From assembly GCA_021399445.1 (NCBI GenBank), contig JAJTUQ010000003.1, positions 3,782,001-3,846,000 of the forward strand: DNA of 64,000 bases, read 5' to 3'. The notes beneath the pieces were generated by a model. It saw nothing but the letters and a program-made list of their open reading frames with translations. It was not told where the DNA came from and ran no database searches. The translations under genes were made by a program, and so were the position numbers. This document shows, piece after piece, positions 49,552 to 62,182 of this stretch. Every line of letters begins with the position of its first letter. The stretch's first letter is position 1. The stretch comes from Xylogone sp. PMI_703 (taxonomy: Eukaryota > Ascomycota > Leotiomycetes).

Positions 49552-51255
49552 ATGGACGTCAGAGGAACCTTAGTTAGCATAGCAAAACATACCAAATTGA
49601 GCTACACTCATGGAGGATCTTAGTTGCACATCAACAAGATCTCCGAGTTTTCCACCACGCATCTTTCATATTTTCCAATTATAACTCACCTTGATTGACT
49701 TTGTTCCCGTGTGATGCCGTCAACGTACAGTTAGCCATAGCCAGGCGTGCCAAGAAAGTATTACAGTACTTGGTGGATGTTACGGATGTGTTGCGCTGCT
49801 GTGCCCTACCGGAACCTAAAGGGGGTTTAGTCAAGTTCGATCGCCATCGCAGGTTCGGCTTCGATGCCTTGGTTTTCCGAGAACCAGACGTCATTCGCAA
49901 ATGGAATCCGACTACCACACATAGTTTACCAATCACTTGTGTTGAAGTACGCCTCAAGTTGACAGCTCAGCCTCTCATGTGGCGAAGACAAAACCAGGAA
50001 CCATTAATTACTGTGTCTTCTGGGTTCTTCTCAGAAGAGGAGGGAAAAGACCAAGTACGCACTATTAAGTAATACAGCGTCCAGGTACACTAGCCAGAGG
50101 CCAATACTGCTTAGAGCGACCAGTGATACGGGCACGAGGCCACACCAAGGACGCCTGTGGAATCCGTTCAGAGAACACCACTCACTGAAACCCCTCTTCA
50201 AAGCACACCATCGAGTACTGTGTCAGTGTGCATCTCAGCCCGCGTCTAAACCTATCACGCCCATTGTTGATTACGCAATAGCCTGAGGGTGTCCAAAGAT
50301 TGTAGTTGCACCATAACTCTGGTAGAGAGCAGCAGTCACGGAGACGGGAGGCATCACCGCAAATGGCTGGCTTGGTCACTCAACAAGAAGGGAAAAAATA
50401 GGCAATTGGGGCTTTGGAACGGGCGCATCTTTACCAAAGGCTGAGCTTCAAGAGGGCAGCAAGACACATAGGACCACCAAACAGCCCATGAGCCCAGATC
50501 GAGAGATCGCAGGCTGGAACGACCACTACTGCCTGCCAATCACCACTGTGCAAAAATTTTCTTCGACTATTACTCATACCAAGACCTGAGGGCAATACAA
50601 TTGATCAGGAGAGCACGGCGAGCTACCAAAGACAACAAAGCAAAACACCCGTCCGCCTGTCCATTCGATACTTCCCGTTCCACGAAGGTTCGAGAACGCC
50701 AGGCCTTTCCCCATCATTTCTGGCCCCCTTCCCTTGCCTGCATCTGAGATTTCACCAAGTCTGTCTCTGCTCCACCGGGCCGCGCGGATTCAAACGCTAC
50801 GGGTTGGCGGGCAACGCAGAGAATTCTGGATACAGGACCCACATCGTGCGATACCCCACAAAGTCCTGCAGCAAAGGCGTCAAACAGCAGAGATGGCACA
50901 AGGGAGAAAAGGGAGGAAAAAGAACCACCAAGGAAGACAAAAGCCACGGCAGAGCCGGAGATGCTTGGCTTCCCCCTAGGGCTTTCGGACTAAGTACCAC
51001 CTCCGCAAACTGTTTTTAGGTGTGTCCAGCTTTTACGAACTATCACATTTGCACTTTTTTTCTTTGCGTGGAAGAAATGCAAAAAAGGAAATGGGCTTGA
51101 TGGGTTAGGGCTGGAAAGAGCGGTAGAAGGGAATAAGCAAAAATCAATAAACGAAGAAGTGACAGCTCACGCGGTGTGGGCCAGCATGCCAGCACGATGG
51201 AGAGGTTTCAGGTATTACCGTACCTTTTGCACTGCTTTTGCTCAAACGTACTGCG

Positions 51256-51298
51256 CTGTACTGCTGTACTGCTGTACTGTAACAGTGCTGTACAGTAC
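51256..51298. repeat. CTGTACTG 8-mer tandem (three perfect copies) plus CTGTACAGTAC
   Basis: CTGTACTG occurs head-to-tail at 51256-51263, 51264-51271 and 51272-51279. It is followed at 51288-51298 by the partly palindromic CTGTACAGTAC. Seen directly in the sequence. Confidence 0.8.
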
Positions 51299-54200
51299 AT
51301 GCGCAAACTGCGAAAGGGGGATGGGATTCCAAAAACCGGAGTCCCCCAGGTATGCATGCATGCAGCTAGTTGTGTACCGTGCAAGGAGAGGGCTGGGAGA
51401 TTTTTATGCAAGGTCACTTTGTACCTGTGTGTTTTGCGGAGTACGCTCCGGGCTTATGAGAATTCCCGTGACTTGCTCGCACGAACTGTTTTTGGGTCAG
51501 TTACGTACCCCAAGCCCTTTCGACACCACCACATTCGTAAACAAAGACAATACTTACCACAAGAGAGAATCCTCGAGAGAGGCTGAGCAGCCTCCCAGAA
51601 AACAAAACACTTGGCTTGCTTGGCCACCCAACGCTCACGTGCGAGGGGTACAATCAATGGTCACCTACAAGTATTCATAATCAACCTCTGGTTATGACGG
51701 CGCACGAGTGAACAAGTGCGCAATGCTCTACTCCCATTGCGCACCAATGTCTCAAAGCTTCCGGTGAACCCGCTCTGTAAGTCTCGTCTTTCTCACTCTG
51801 CCCTACGCAAGTCTCACAACGTGACCTTGCGCCGTTTTTGCTGTGACACTTGTGTATTATCTAATTGTGATGATTTTTGAAATTGCTGATTATAAGTAAT
51901 ATTCTATTTTATTTTCTAATATTTTTTTTAAAAAAAAAAAAGAACTGAAAATAATCAACCCAGCCCCTTCTCTAGTCAGAACTAAACAAGCAGCATCCCT
52001 TCTTGTCACACTCTCCTCCTGCGTCAGCCCTTGCTCCGCCCTACGAACAAAAGAAGGGTGCAGTTGCGCAAGCCCTCCAGCAGCAGTACTTAGCAGCAAG
52101 CGAGATGGCATCAGCATTAAAAGCTGACAAGTCCACACGTTCCTTACAGCCAAAAAAGAAACGTTGCTGGAAGGGGATACTGCAAGACACGGGATGATAA
52201 GTCACGTTTACAGTACAAGTTGGGGCGGACGGTCGGACGGTATGGCTAAGCCGTGCCGGCTCGGATCTTGGGGAGGGAACGGTCTCGGCCGCTCGGAGCT
52301 GACGAGATCCCCTTTCAACGGCTTTGATGAGACGGATGGAAATTAAAGATATCAGCACGAACGGACCCTTTTTTTCTCTTCTGATCACTTTTGAAGCCAG
52401 AGATGAGCGTGAAGTGACATGCTTGACGTAAGTCCCGTGTCTGTTTTGGGCAATGATGAGAAGCTTGGGAGACGTTTGTGGCTCAGTGGCTTCTGAGGTA
52501 ATCATCAGGGTCTCGAACGCCGCGGCGATGTTGGAAGTTGGAAGTTATCGCCGTGGGGATTTTGAGCAAATACCGAATCTGTTGGTCTTGCTGGATTACT
52601 GATAGCGAGATCAGCTAGTATGAGGGAAAATACAACCAAAATATCTCATCTCTTTCTCGTTGATTCCTCTAGCAATGGAGGAATGCCGTTTAACCGCTCT
52701 ATCCAGCAGAGTCCAAAACAGTCTTGTATGAGGCATAATTTCCATTCGACAAAAATGGCCGCATAACAAAACAGTAGAATACAGCACAGCGGGAGTTTCA
52801 GAGTAGCTCCCCACAACGAAGTAGCTGAGATCCCCTCATTATGTACAGCATAATAATACAATGCATCTAATGCATCTAATGCAACCACGCCCCCTGCGTA
52901 AGATTCACAATAGACTTCGCTACATGCAAGGGAAAGAAAGTTCCATACCTCCATAAAAGAGCGAATATTATTATTTTTCTTGCATTCCCTGTGCAACCAC
53001 CATTATTACTGTACTGTGAGTGACTGTGCAGCACAGTAAGAAGTTAAGAAACCCCCTTCCCGAACTGGGGAAAACGGAACTGTAGATCCCTGATCTCACA
53101 CACCCCCATATCTTCAAGGGGGTTGTTATCTCAAAAGGGGACGCAAAAGCCACGTGCCGTGGGGCCTTCCTCAAAGATGTAAGATTATGTATCCAACCCG
53201 GTCTTTTCCCTCGTACAGTAATCAATACAGCGAATCCGCCCTTCGCTCAAAAAAACACTCGTAGATACCGGCACGGCACGGTACTTACGGTACGGACGTA
53301 AGTGGAAAAAAAGGGTTTCGGCAATGAGAGCTACGGCGTTACAGTTGTCACAGGGGGGAGGTGGAGGATTTGGGGGATCGCGGTACGGTACTTCTCCTTT
53401 GGGACAGCGCTCTCATGGATGACTATTCTGATCTATCCCTAATCACGCGGGGTTGGTTTCCTTTTCTGTATGATAGCTCCTTTTTCGTGACTGAGCTTTT
53501 CTTTCGTTTTGCTGACATCTCTTGTCTAGGCTTATCTAAGCTGGCGAGGTTGATTTGGTTTAGCTAGGCTTACGGAATAGGTGGGAGAATTTCTTTTTTG
53601 TCTAATTTATTAGTCAAGGGCGGACGAGCGGATGAATGAGTGGTTTTAGACGATTTGGAATAGATTTTTGTATTTCGTGTGATATGCTATTGGACATTGT
53701 ACGGAGTGTGTAGTCGTTGCTTAGCTCAGCCTATGCAGTAGATCTTTGTCTAGCGGTACTCCTACAGTAGTTAGACTTGTGGGGGAAGTTGGTCTTGCTG
53801 ATCGCTTTATTTTTCTTTCTACTCGTGGAGGACATTACACGGGAGTATTATTAGACAAACGTTGAGAAATGTTCGGATCTACTCTTCCCTTGAGCTGGCT
53901 TGCGAAATTGTACATCTTCGGCCCGGGGTTACGTGGTGTTTGAATTGTCTTGAGCCTTGAGCATTTTCTGTAGATAGAAAGTTACAGTACAGCAGTCAGA
54001 AACGCGGGTTTAGAAAGGGGGAGAGTTAATTAGTACAGAACGGAGCTATTATGCATTTATTCCCATGTACTGTGATACTAATTAGGCCAACGAAACATAA
54101 CAGATTTGATCTGCTTCTCCACCTTCCTAGGCTTTCATGCAAAGGCCCAACAACAACAGATCGGTTAGGTGTGTACACAGTATGGAAATATCGCAGTTGC

Positions 54201-57145
54201 AGGTCTAATACGCCGACACACAAAATGCGACGGAAAACAGCTCCATATGTTCCCACAGGCTCGTTAAGAACAACGCAAGGTACTTACCATACCGTACCAC
54301 TCGCCTCTCTGCCTATCTAGAAGCACTGGCTGCTGACAACACCACGTAAGGTAGGCAGTGCGCCCCGGATGCTGAGAATCTGTTACATCGTATCTCTAGG
54401 CGGCCCCAGTGAAGCCCAATCCAATCCAGGCAGGAAAAAGAGACCCCAGCCCCCGCTGGAAAAAAAAAAGACCATTGGAAGATACGATCATGCAGCCAAC
54501 CCAACCCTGGGAATACAACATCTCGATGCACAAAGCAGAACCCACGTGGAGACCAGAGGAACGAAACCCGTACGGCTCATTCATCTATCCCGAGCCGGGG
54601 CTGACCTTGCAAGCCGGAAGGGACAGGCGTGCCGGATCGCGGGAGGTGGGTTTCCTTGCAAATCACAACGCATACATACATGCCCTGCTACTCCTGGTAC
54701 CTACGAATTGAATCCACTTTGGCATTTGTGCAGTAACCGTACAGTACTCCGTACAGGACTCCATGAAAGAAAGCGTGGTACGTACATTGCATACTGTACA
54801 ATATATGGGTTTTTGGGCATAGGCATGGGTATTTTGGCATGCGTTATGGTAATTGTTACTGTGCTGTTACTGCTACATGTACATGCAGCTCATACGTATA
54901 CCCAAACATACGATTCTCCATACCTTTACGCTATTCCCTCGGAAAAGAAGACACGTGGATTGGGACGGAGATTTTGAGCAAATTGGCATTGGAGGAAGAG
55001 AGTAAGAGCTGAAAAAGGGAAGAGAAAAATTTTCATTCGTTGTACAACACACGAATGAGTAGCTTTGGCTTCAGCTGTTGGGAGATTGAGGTGTTTTCTT
55101 TGGCATGGCTTGGGGTTGTACAGCTTTCTTGGGTTACATTATCTGTCGTGTGTACCACTGTAGAGCGAATTGGAATAAAAAATTAATTCAATTGGAATTG
55201 TGAGAAAATGAGAAATAACCAATTGGTCTGTATTTGGTCTATTGGATCACAAAGAGATGTACTCCGTACTCGGGCATGAAGTCCAAACTGTTTTTGTGGA
55301 GACAAAGCTCCGATCCTTACAGATATACACATATGGATCTGTATTATTGTGTACGGTAGTTGGCACTGAACCTGCCGCGTTTCAAGACTTCCCATCCTTC
55401 TTTTTGTTTTGCTCGCAATTGGATCTGTCACATCTCGCCAAATGCTGCGGCATAAGGCTGACTGACAATGGGCTGATGGGCGAACCAGGCCACATAGAAA
55501 GGGGAACGGGAAACAACAAACAAAAGAAAAACAACCCAGCAAGGGGCCGAGGCTTATGGGAATTTTCCTTTCTTTGCTACTTCGTGCAGATAGTACCAAG
55601 AACTGCTTGTGGGTTTTGCATGTCCTTTACTCCATAGTGCCACTCCCGATATCAATGCCCGAAGTTCTGGATCCCTCTAGACCGGCCTTGCGATACCGAG
55701 TCTATCCGAGAAATTCCTCGTCGCTCGTGCGGTGAAACCGCCTGATTGTGATCTCAAAATCGGTCGCAAGCATTGCTTGGTTCCTCGGAGCCCAATTGAA
55801 CCCCGCGAGGGTGTTAGGAGAAAATTTTTCTGACTTCCCGTTTCAATTCTTGGGATATTAATGTTTTTGTGGAGGCGAAATATCGGGATGGTTCCAATGC
55901 CAGCAGCTGAATGCGTTGAGTTTCCTTCACTGCTGGCGGGAACTCGACCTCTTGTTGGTCCTTGCGGTATCGGAGCGGGTTCAACCGCCTGAAATGTCCC
56001 GCTTGCCACCTCTTCGCCACCTCCTTCCCTGTGGCCCAGCAAGGCATTCTTTGGTTGGGATATCAATGCCAATGCTTGTTTCCTCCTTGCTAGATGTTTT
56101 ATTCCACCAATTCTTATTTTCCTGCTCCAGCTAAAATATTAATATTAAAATATTAAAATAAATAATAGAGTAGCACAGAGGTTCCCGCCCCTAGTTTGGT
56201 GCGCTTTAGAGCAGCAAGTGCTGTGGAGCCTGGGCAGCCCTTTCTTGCTGCCTTTAGGGACGGGATAACCATGACTTGCTCCTGGAAAGGGCTCTCATTG
56301 ATTGACTCACTGCAGTGTTGGGCGTCGTGGGTATCGGCGTGGACAGATCGGTTTCATGCAAGTTGGTCATAATATTCCCCGACGAGATCCCCAATCTATA
56401 CTGCTACGTGGACCTCCACCGAGGACAAGACATCTCATCGAGATTGGTGAAATCTCGGATACAACAATGATGTGTCAAAGACCACAGGTACATACCCAAA
56501 CCACAATGTGGATATTTGGGTTGCGGCGCGATTCTGTGGGTATATTTTCCATTGTGTTCCCATTGTTTCTTTGATGTTTTGATGGAGACTCGGCTACTTG
56601 TTCTCTTTGATGTTGATTCAGATGCCTGCTCGTGGGCCTCTTTACAGGCTGCTGGTGCCTGCTGTGGGCTTCCTTGCACATCTCGATGGAACATGGCACC
56701 TTGCTGTCCTCTTTTGAGCATACTCGATCTGCTACTGCCTGGAGCAGTGATACTCTGTGGAGTCATAGATGTGACTATCAACATGATAGTCAATGGGCGG
56801 GGAATATTGAAAATCTGCCGTAGTATTGGTACTGCCTTATGATGCAGCATTTTCTCATCAGGTGCCTTTGGTTACGTTCTGCATGTGATTTCCAATTAGA
56901 GACCATTGATGCTGTAAAATCGTCACCAGGGGATGCAGGTTATTATTACTTTACCATCTCTTACGCGAGCAAGATCTGCTGGCGCGGTTTTTGTAGGCAA
57001 TGGCCCAGGAAGATCGTCATCTGCATAGTTGTGGTTGAAAACCTGTAAGGTGACATTGATTTATATCATTGGACGGAACCATCCATCTCCAGTATTTCTA
57101 CGACAATGAATGGCAGAGATAGGCTCCTACTGCTGCATTGTATAA

Positions 57146-57165
57146 TGCACTGCACTGCACTGCAC
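57146..57165. repeat. TGCAC pentamer tandem, four copies
   Basis: Four perfect TGCAC units in a row in non-coding DNA upstream of VPS29. Confidence 0.8.
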
Positions 57166-58085
57166 AAATTCGTAATCCATTATTCCATGGAACTCAATAC
57201 TCTAGTTGAAATGCAACGAGCTGGGAGTATGTGAGTCTAAGATAGAGACTTACATTGAGAAGTCATAATGTTTGTATCCTAAAGCACAATTTTATGGAAT
57301 CTAAAGGTATGCATCAACAAGATAGATATTGTCATCCTATCCAAGGTTCTCAAGATATGGAATCAATTCGACTGTGAAGATAATGTGATCCTAAGAGCTA
57401 GCTATGGTATAATTGCTCCAAGAGTAGTGTATTCACGAGTATCCAGTGTTAGCCTCTAACATAATACCTCTCAGCTTGGAGGGATCTTTGATTTTGCCCC
57501 TTTTAGGCAGCTTGTAGGACCTAGACATGCAACAAAATACTGCAACGAGTCCATCAAGGTGTCTTGAGGCTGATAGTCAGCCAATGCACCAAGTCCCCTG
57601 GCGGACAAAATAATTGTTATGGTGGTACTTCTGTGCTCGCCATTTTGGGGGCGATTTATGTACCACCGTGCCAATTAAACTGTCCACCGGGAGCAAGTAT
57701 AGCTGCTGCTCAATGCCAAGACTTTTAGCTCCATTCTGAAGACCCCAGATGTGCAACAAAACTCCTGTCCATAGAAAAACGCATAGGCCTGGTAGAAAAG
57801 AGTAAGCGGTCTTGGTTGTCGTTGAAGCCTGGCATTCAGGCATAAAATCCCCACGTGACGAGACCCTCCACTAAACAAGCAAACCGAACAAACTCCACCG
57901 ACATCCCGCATCAGCAATCTATCAACAACCACCATATCAAGCTTATGATGTATGCGCAAAACATTCTACTAGGATGCCATTGATGGACGGGAAGCTGTAG
58001 ACACGTCCCCTGAACGATCACTACCCCGCGCACATCGATGAGAAAGCTCTGAACCCACACAATCCTAAGATACCCAACCGTCGCC

Positions 58086-58822
58086 ATGACATCCCGCCTT
58101 GTCCTCGTTATAGGGGACCTCCACATCCCAGACCGGGCAATGGACATACCAGCAAAGGTAAACACCCTCCACTCATGCGAACTCATACACTTCCAGCATG
58201 GCTAATATAGCGCATAGTTCAAAAAGCTCCTCACGCCCGGCAAAATCGGACAGACGTTATGTTTAGGCAACCTTACTGACAAGCCTACATATGAATACCT
58301 CCGCTCCATATCCCCGGATCTAAAGATCGTCAAGGGCCGCTACGATGCTGAAGCAACGTCGTTACCGTTGTCGCAGGTAGTCACTCACGGACAGCTTCGC
58401 ATTGGGTTCATGGAAGGATTCACCGTTGTGTCACCGGGCGAGATGGATCTTTTGCTGGCAGAGGCGAATAAGCTGGATGTGGATGTGCTGTGTTGGGGAG
58501 GCACCCATAGATTCGATGCTTATGAGTACGAGAACAAGTTCTTTGTTAACCCCGGGAGTGCCACGGGCGCTTTCACCACCGGATGGGTTAGTGAGGGAGA
58601 GGAGATAATACCGAGTTTCTGTCTTATGGATGTGAGTTATGTCGTTGTGGATTTGCTGCATTGAGCATCCAATCTGTCCTGATCACTCCTAACTTTCTAT
58701 AGGTACAAGGCATATCATTAACGCTCTACGTATACCAGCTAAGGAAAGATGCAAATGGAGTTCAGAGCGTGGGCGTAGAGAAGATTACCTATACCAAGAA
58801 TGTTGGAGGGACGACGTCATAA
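58086..58822 (+). CDS. VPS29: Retromer subunit Vps29
   Basis: Exons 58086-58157, 58218-58631 and 58703-58822; introns GTAAAC..CATAG and GTGAGT..TATAG; 201 residues. Seen: VLVIGDLHIPDRA at the N-terminus, IPAKFKKLL across intron 1, LCLGNLTDKPTYEYL, IVKGRYDAEATSLPLSQVV, GEMDLLLAEANKLDVDVLCW, FFVNPGSATGAF, and PSFCLMDVQGISLTLYVYQL across intron 2. Role: scaffold of the Vps26-Vps29-Vps35 complex that recycles receptors from endosomes. The metallophosphoesterase fold is kept but several metal ligands differ: GDFD is GRYD, the GHTH block is GGTH, and the His of the HGH loop is absent. This fits a binding scaffold rather than a phosphatase. The ATG at 58086 gives the family start. Confidence 0.96.
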
Positions 58823-59073
58823 ACTACGAACGGGAAGATAGATTTGGCCTCCGATGCTTTGGTGTTTAATGAGATAGGGTCATCCTCTAGCCATGGGCAG
58901 CGTATGGTATATATAATACATGTAATCTCGCAGAGCTCTCTGGCAATGGACGTGGGGAGGCAGTAAATATTTTTATTGGTATCATATGACAGAGCCTATT
59001 AAAGGGGCATGCGTTCAAGGTAATCATAATCGCTCATCCAAACTCCTTACCAAAAATCCAAACCTCATATCGT

Positions 59074-61210
59074 TCATGAAATCATGCTCCGTCTCCGCGC
59101 CAACACTCTTTCCATCCTCTCCTCCCTGTTCCCACTACCTGACGCTACCGTTTGCCTTCGATTCGTCCTTGTCGAGCTCGTTTTGTTTGTGGCATCAGAG
59201 GCTTCATCGGCTGATGCGCTAGCGTCTTGTGAGGGAGAATGGCGTTTCGAGCCTTTGGCCTTCTCCTGGGCTGTTTTGTTTGGTTCTATCGGTGGCGATG
59301 AAGATCTTATTTCATATACATCCGATTTTGCTTGTTCTTTATCGCCGGAAATATCTTCCTGTCTCGCAGCTAGCCTAGACCTCCTCCTCTCCGCCAAAAG
59401 TGCTGATATGGTACTACTCGACACGCCTTTAGAGATATCTGACCCATTATCCTGTAAGATTGATTCTCGCCGTTTCCTGTGAGTAGTGATGCTGCTTGGC
59501 AAATCGGCAGAAGTTGAAGTCTTCCCACTCAGGGGACTAGGTGCATCGGCTCTTTCCGGAATTGCCATAGGAATTTGTCTCCAGTTATCGCTGGTCTCAG
59601 ATTCTGGCTTTATTTTTGTGGCCGTCTCTGGGCCACCTTCATCGTCCGACCTCACATTGCTTGTTCTATGAACAATCTTTCTTTCTCCTGTTACTGCATC
59701 CACCAATTCCTTCGTGGGTCTCCGCATTTTATCGCGCAGATTGGGTTCTGCGTAGCTCACTGCGGGCCTGGCCCTCCGACTTGGCCGTTGACCTTCACTT
59801 CCGGGCTTTAATTCTGACGGTGGTGGAGTGTCCCGCGATTCAGCTCTAGGTATAGACGGGTCCAAGAATGGTGGAGAGAACATATCGAGTGCTGCTGGAG
59901 TTTCAGGTTCTGGTAGGATGTCTACTTTGCTTACAATAGGTTCTGCCGTTTCTTGCGGGACAATTACCGCTTGTTTACGCTCTCCGGATCGAGATTTAGT
60001 TGTATTGGAAATGTCGGCCTTAATATCCTTAGTATTTGATTGTCCTGCTGTCTTTCCTATTTTTCGGGGAGAATCGTTCACACTCTTTGGCGCCAGAATT
60101 CTTCTGTTATCCATGGACTGACTGGTAGAGGATCTTGCTTTTGTTCCTCTAGTCATTCCGGCATCTCCAGCCAGGTGGTTATTGACGGCCTTCTCAGGGA
60201 TGGATTCGGGGTTTTCTTCATCTTTTTGCTCAGTATTTACTCTCGCGTACTTGAACTCATCGGATGAATTCTCCGCCTTCGAAGTATCTTCACGCTCGTC
60301 GTCTTCTCTAACACTCAATTTCCTCTTGGCTCCGACCTTGAGAGCCGGCGTGCTACTTTCTCTAGACCCATTTGTAGGTTCGAATCTACTTGGACGTTTC
60401 GAAGTCGTGGGGCCAATACTGTCTTTGCGCTTCTTCCTCTGCTCTAAGTTGATTGATAGCGAAAGATCCAAGTTGGGAAGGTTGCTTTGATCGTTACTCC
60501 GAGTCCGTACAGGTAGATCTATTTTAACGGGGTCTTCATCAACAAATTGTGAAACAGGCGGCGACCCAATCTCTGGAGAATCTGCCGAATTGACTTCCGC
60601 TATGAGATCTGCAATTTCCTCCTGTCTACTATGCTGTCAGTTTACAATACCACTATTGAGAGAGTAGTCCATACTCAAGCGTTCTTCGAGGATAGAATTT
60701 ATCCTCAACAATTGTGGGTAGCTTGCCCTCCTGGGTCGCGATAGCCTCACTCAATGTGCTTGCAGACTTCCAACCCCTCTGATCCAGACTCTGACGGGGG
60801 CTGGTTCGTAGGTATTTTCCCGTACGTGGTGATCTTGGACTGCGCTGGGCTTCGTCACCAAGAGTAGCAATCAGCGCTACTATCTCTGCTAATTTTGCAT
60901 CCACTTGCGATTTGACTTTAGTAGCATTTTGGGCCACTCGCTGAGCCCGTCCAGTTTGTAACTCAGTCTCGAGTCGCAAAATTTGTTCTCGAAGTCGCAA
61001 ATTCTCTGCTAACAACCTTGAAGTCTCATTCTCCAAGTTTCGAATTCGTAATGACTGGGTTGAATTTACTCTTGCAATATCGCGATTCTGTCGTATAAAT
61101 TTACGTTTGACTATTGTCCAGTGTTAGTATATGAGGATGCTCAAGACCACCAAATACTTACGAGACTCCAGGCTTTCTGCAGCCACTAAGGGCTCATTGA
61201 GACGGGCCAT
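59074..61210 (-). CDS. SGO1: Shugoshin, protector of centromeric cohesion
   Basis: Three exons: 61210-61162, 61110-60675 and 60628-59074; introns 51 and 46 nt; 679 residues. Seen: an N-terminal shugoshin coiled coil starting after MARLNEPLVAAESLES with LKRKFIRQNRDIARVN and NLRLREQILRLETEL. A long charged disordered middle follows. The C-terminal shugoshin motif, about residues 443-474, has RRARPAVSYAEPNLRDKMRR followed by PTKELVDAV. The Arg-rich end closes with ARRRSMIS. Role: recruits PP2A to centromeres and guards cohesin, and helps sense kinetochore tension. The gene faces DAD2 head to head across 414 bases. The first intron is placed so that LKRKF continues the coiled coil. Confidence 0.95.
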
Positions 61211-61624
61211 CAGTGATGGGCATGCGACTGAGTAGAAGTTATTCTTCAAGTTATTTCTGGAAAACCCTTTCACTTCTAAGATTGGCTTGTCGAGAATCTA
61301 AGACTCGCATGTCTCTATGGTAGATAGGAGAATGATTGTGTGACGGATAATTTCTGATGTGTTGTTTACTTCCGACCGAAAGTAGTCTAGCGTGTAGCGG
61401 TTGCATTAAAACTAAATCTCACAGGAACCCCACTACCACCTACGTCGTCTGGCATGAGAAAGTGCTATCAGCATCGCAGCAATCGCTCTCTCCACGTTTA
61501 TTACGGATAGGCTTTAACTGAACCTCATACAGAAAGGGCGTTTATATATAGTAAGTGAACCTTTCGCTTTTTGCCTTAGCCATACGGTAGTAAATGCTAG
61601 CTCAACTCATACATTTTAGGAACA
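61211..61624. promoter_or_regulatory. Shared divergent promoter of SGO1 and DAD2
   Basis: 414 bases lie between the two start codons, leaving room for two leaders and one compact bidirectional promoter. No specific factor site is claimed. Confidence 0.6.
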
Positions 61625-62182
61625 ATGTCTTACTCATCACGACCCCTCCCATCGCACCTACGACAGCCCTCGACATCTGGAAATTCTAACACGGCATCTG
61701 CGGGACAGTCGCCAGTTCTTCTGGCACGCATAAATGAAAAGAAAGCTGAGCTTGAGAATTTGAAGCAGTTACGAGATCTAAGTGCCGGCTTAGCATCACA
61801 AATGCAAATGTTGGAACAGAAGCTGCAGACGTTATCGGACGGAACAGAAGGTTGTTCATGAATCATCTAGTTGGTAGTGATTATCTGCTGAGTCTTATTT
61901 CTAGCAATTGCTACAGTTCTTGGAAATTGGCACAGTGTTCTTCAAGCTATTAACATGGCTTCGGGTATGTCCCAAACCACCTGGTCATTCGACGACTTAA
62001 TTGACGAATAAACAGCGAAAATTCCAAAGCCCAAAGACGCAGAGGGCACGGAGGAAGAGATCGCTGCTGAGGGCGCACCAGAATCAGAGGTTTCTTTACC
62101 GCAGACCCTCGTGAGAATACCAACGGAGCACGCACCTATGCTGCAAGCCACTACAAGCGCAGCAGAGAATGCAGAACAATGA
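61625..62182 (+). CDS. DAD2: DASH/Dam1 complex subunit Dad2
   Basis: Exons 61625-61850, 61905-61964 and 62016-62182; 150 residues. Seen: the family block PVLLARINEKKAELENLKQL, RDLSAGLASQMQMLEQKLQT, then LSDGTEAIATVLGNWHSVLQ and AINMASAKIPKPK, restored only after both introns are removed. The C-terminal tail (from about residue 103) is acidic and variable. Role: part of the heterodecameric DASH ring coupling kinetochores to microtubule plus ends; in fungi it is needed for accurate chromosome segregation. It shares its promoter with SGO1. Confidence 0.95.

Larger units (their letters stand above)
48840..58085. other. Gene desert, right part
   Basis: About 9.2 kb without a convincing gene. It contains an imperfect tandem duplication (49444-49551), a cluster of CTGTACTG units near 51256, an A-run at about 51930-51941, a 9-base tandem (ATGCATCTA, 52861-52878), TACTCCGTA at 54745-54753 and 55260-55268, and TGCAC x4 at 57146-57165. 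Open frames such as 51159-51680 and 54369-54977 have no recognisable domain. No RNA gene was identified. Confidence 0.5.

Noticed and set aside
49695..50072. 125-codon plus-strand frame downstream of ECL1
   Set aside because: Equally long frame on the opposite strand, no motif, no conserved start.
51159..51680. 173-codon plus-strand frame over the CTGTACTG array
   Set aside because: Cys/Tyr-rich translation of the repeat, with similar frames in other phases; explained by composition.
54369..54977. 202-codon plus-strand frame with a hydrophobic segment
   Set aside because: The hydrophobic part comes from a GT-rich stretch. There is no homology signal I can name and no splice structure.
33863..58085. 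Search for tRNA, 5S rRNA, telomere repeats, CRISPR-like arrays and intact transposons in the desert
   Set aside because: By eye I saw no B-box-like GGTTCGANTCC in a tRNA context, no 5S signature, no TTAGGG arrays, no regularly spaced repeats and no transposase or reverse-transcriptase motifs. A tRNAscan or Infernal run would be decisive.
59084..60490. Several plus-strand frames antisense to shugoshin
   Set aside because: Shadows of the real minus-strand coding frame.
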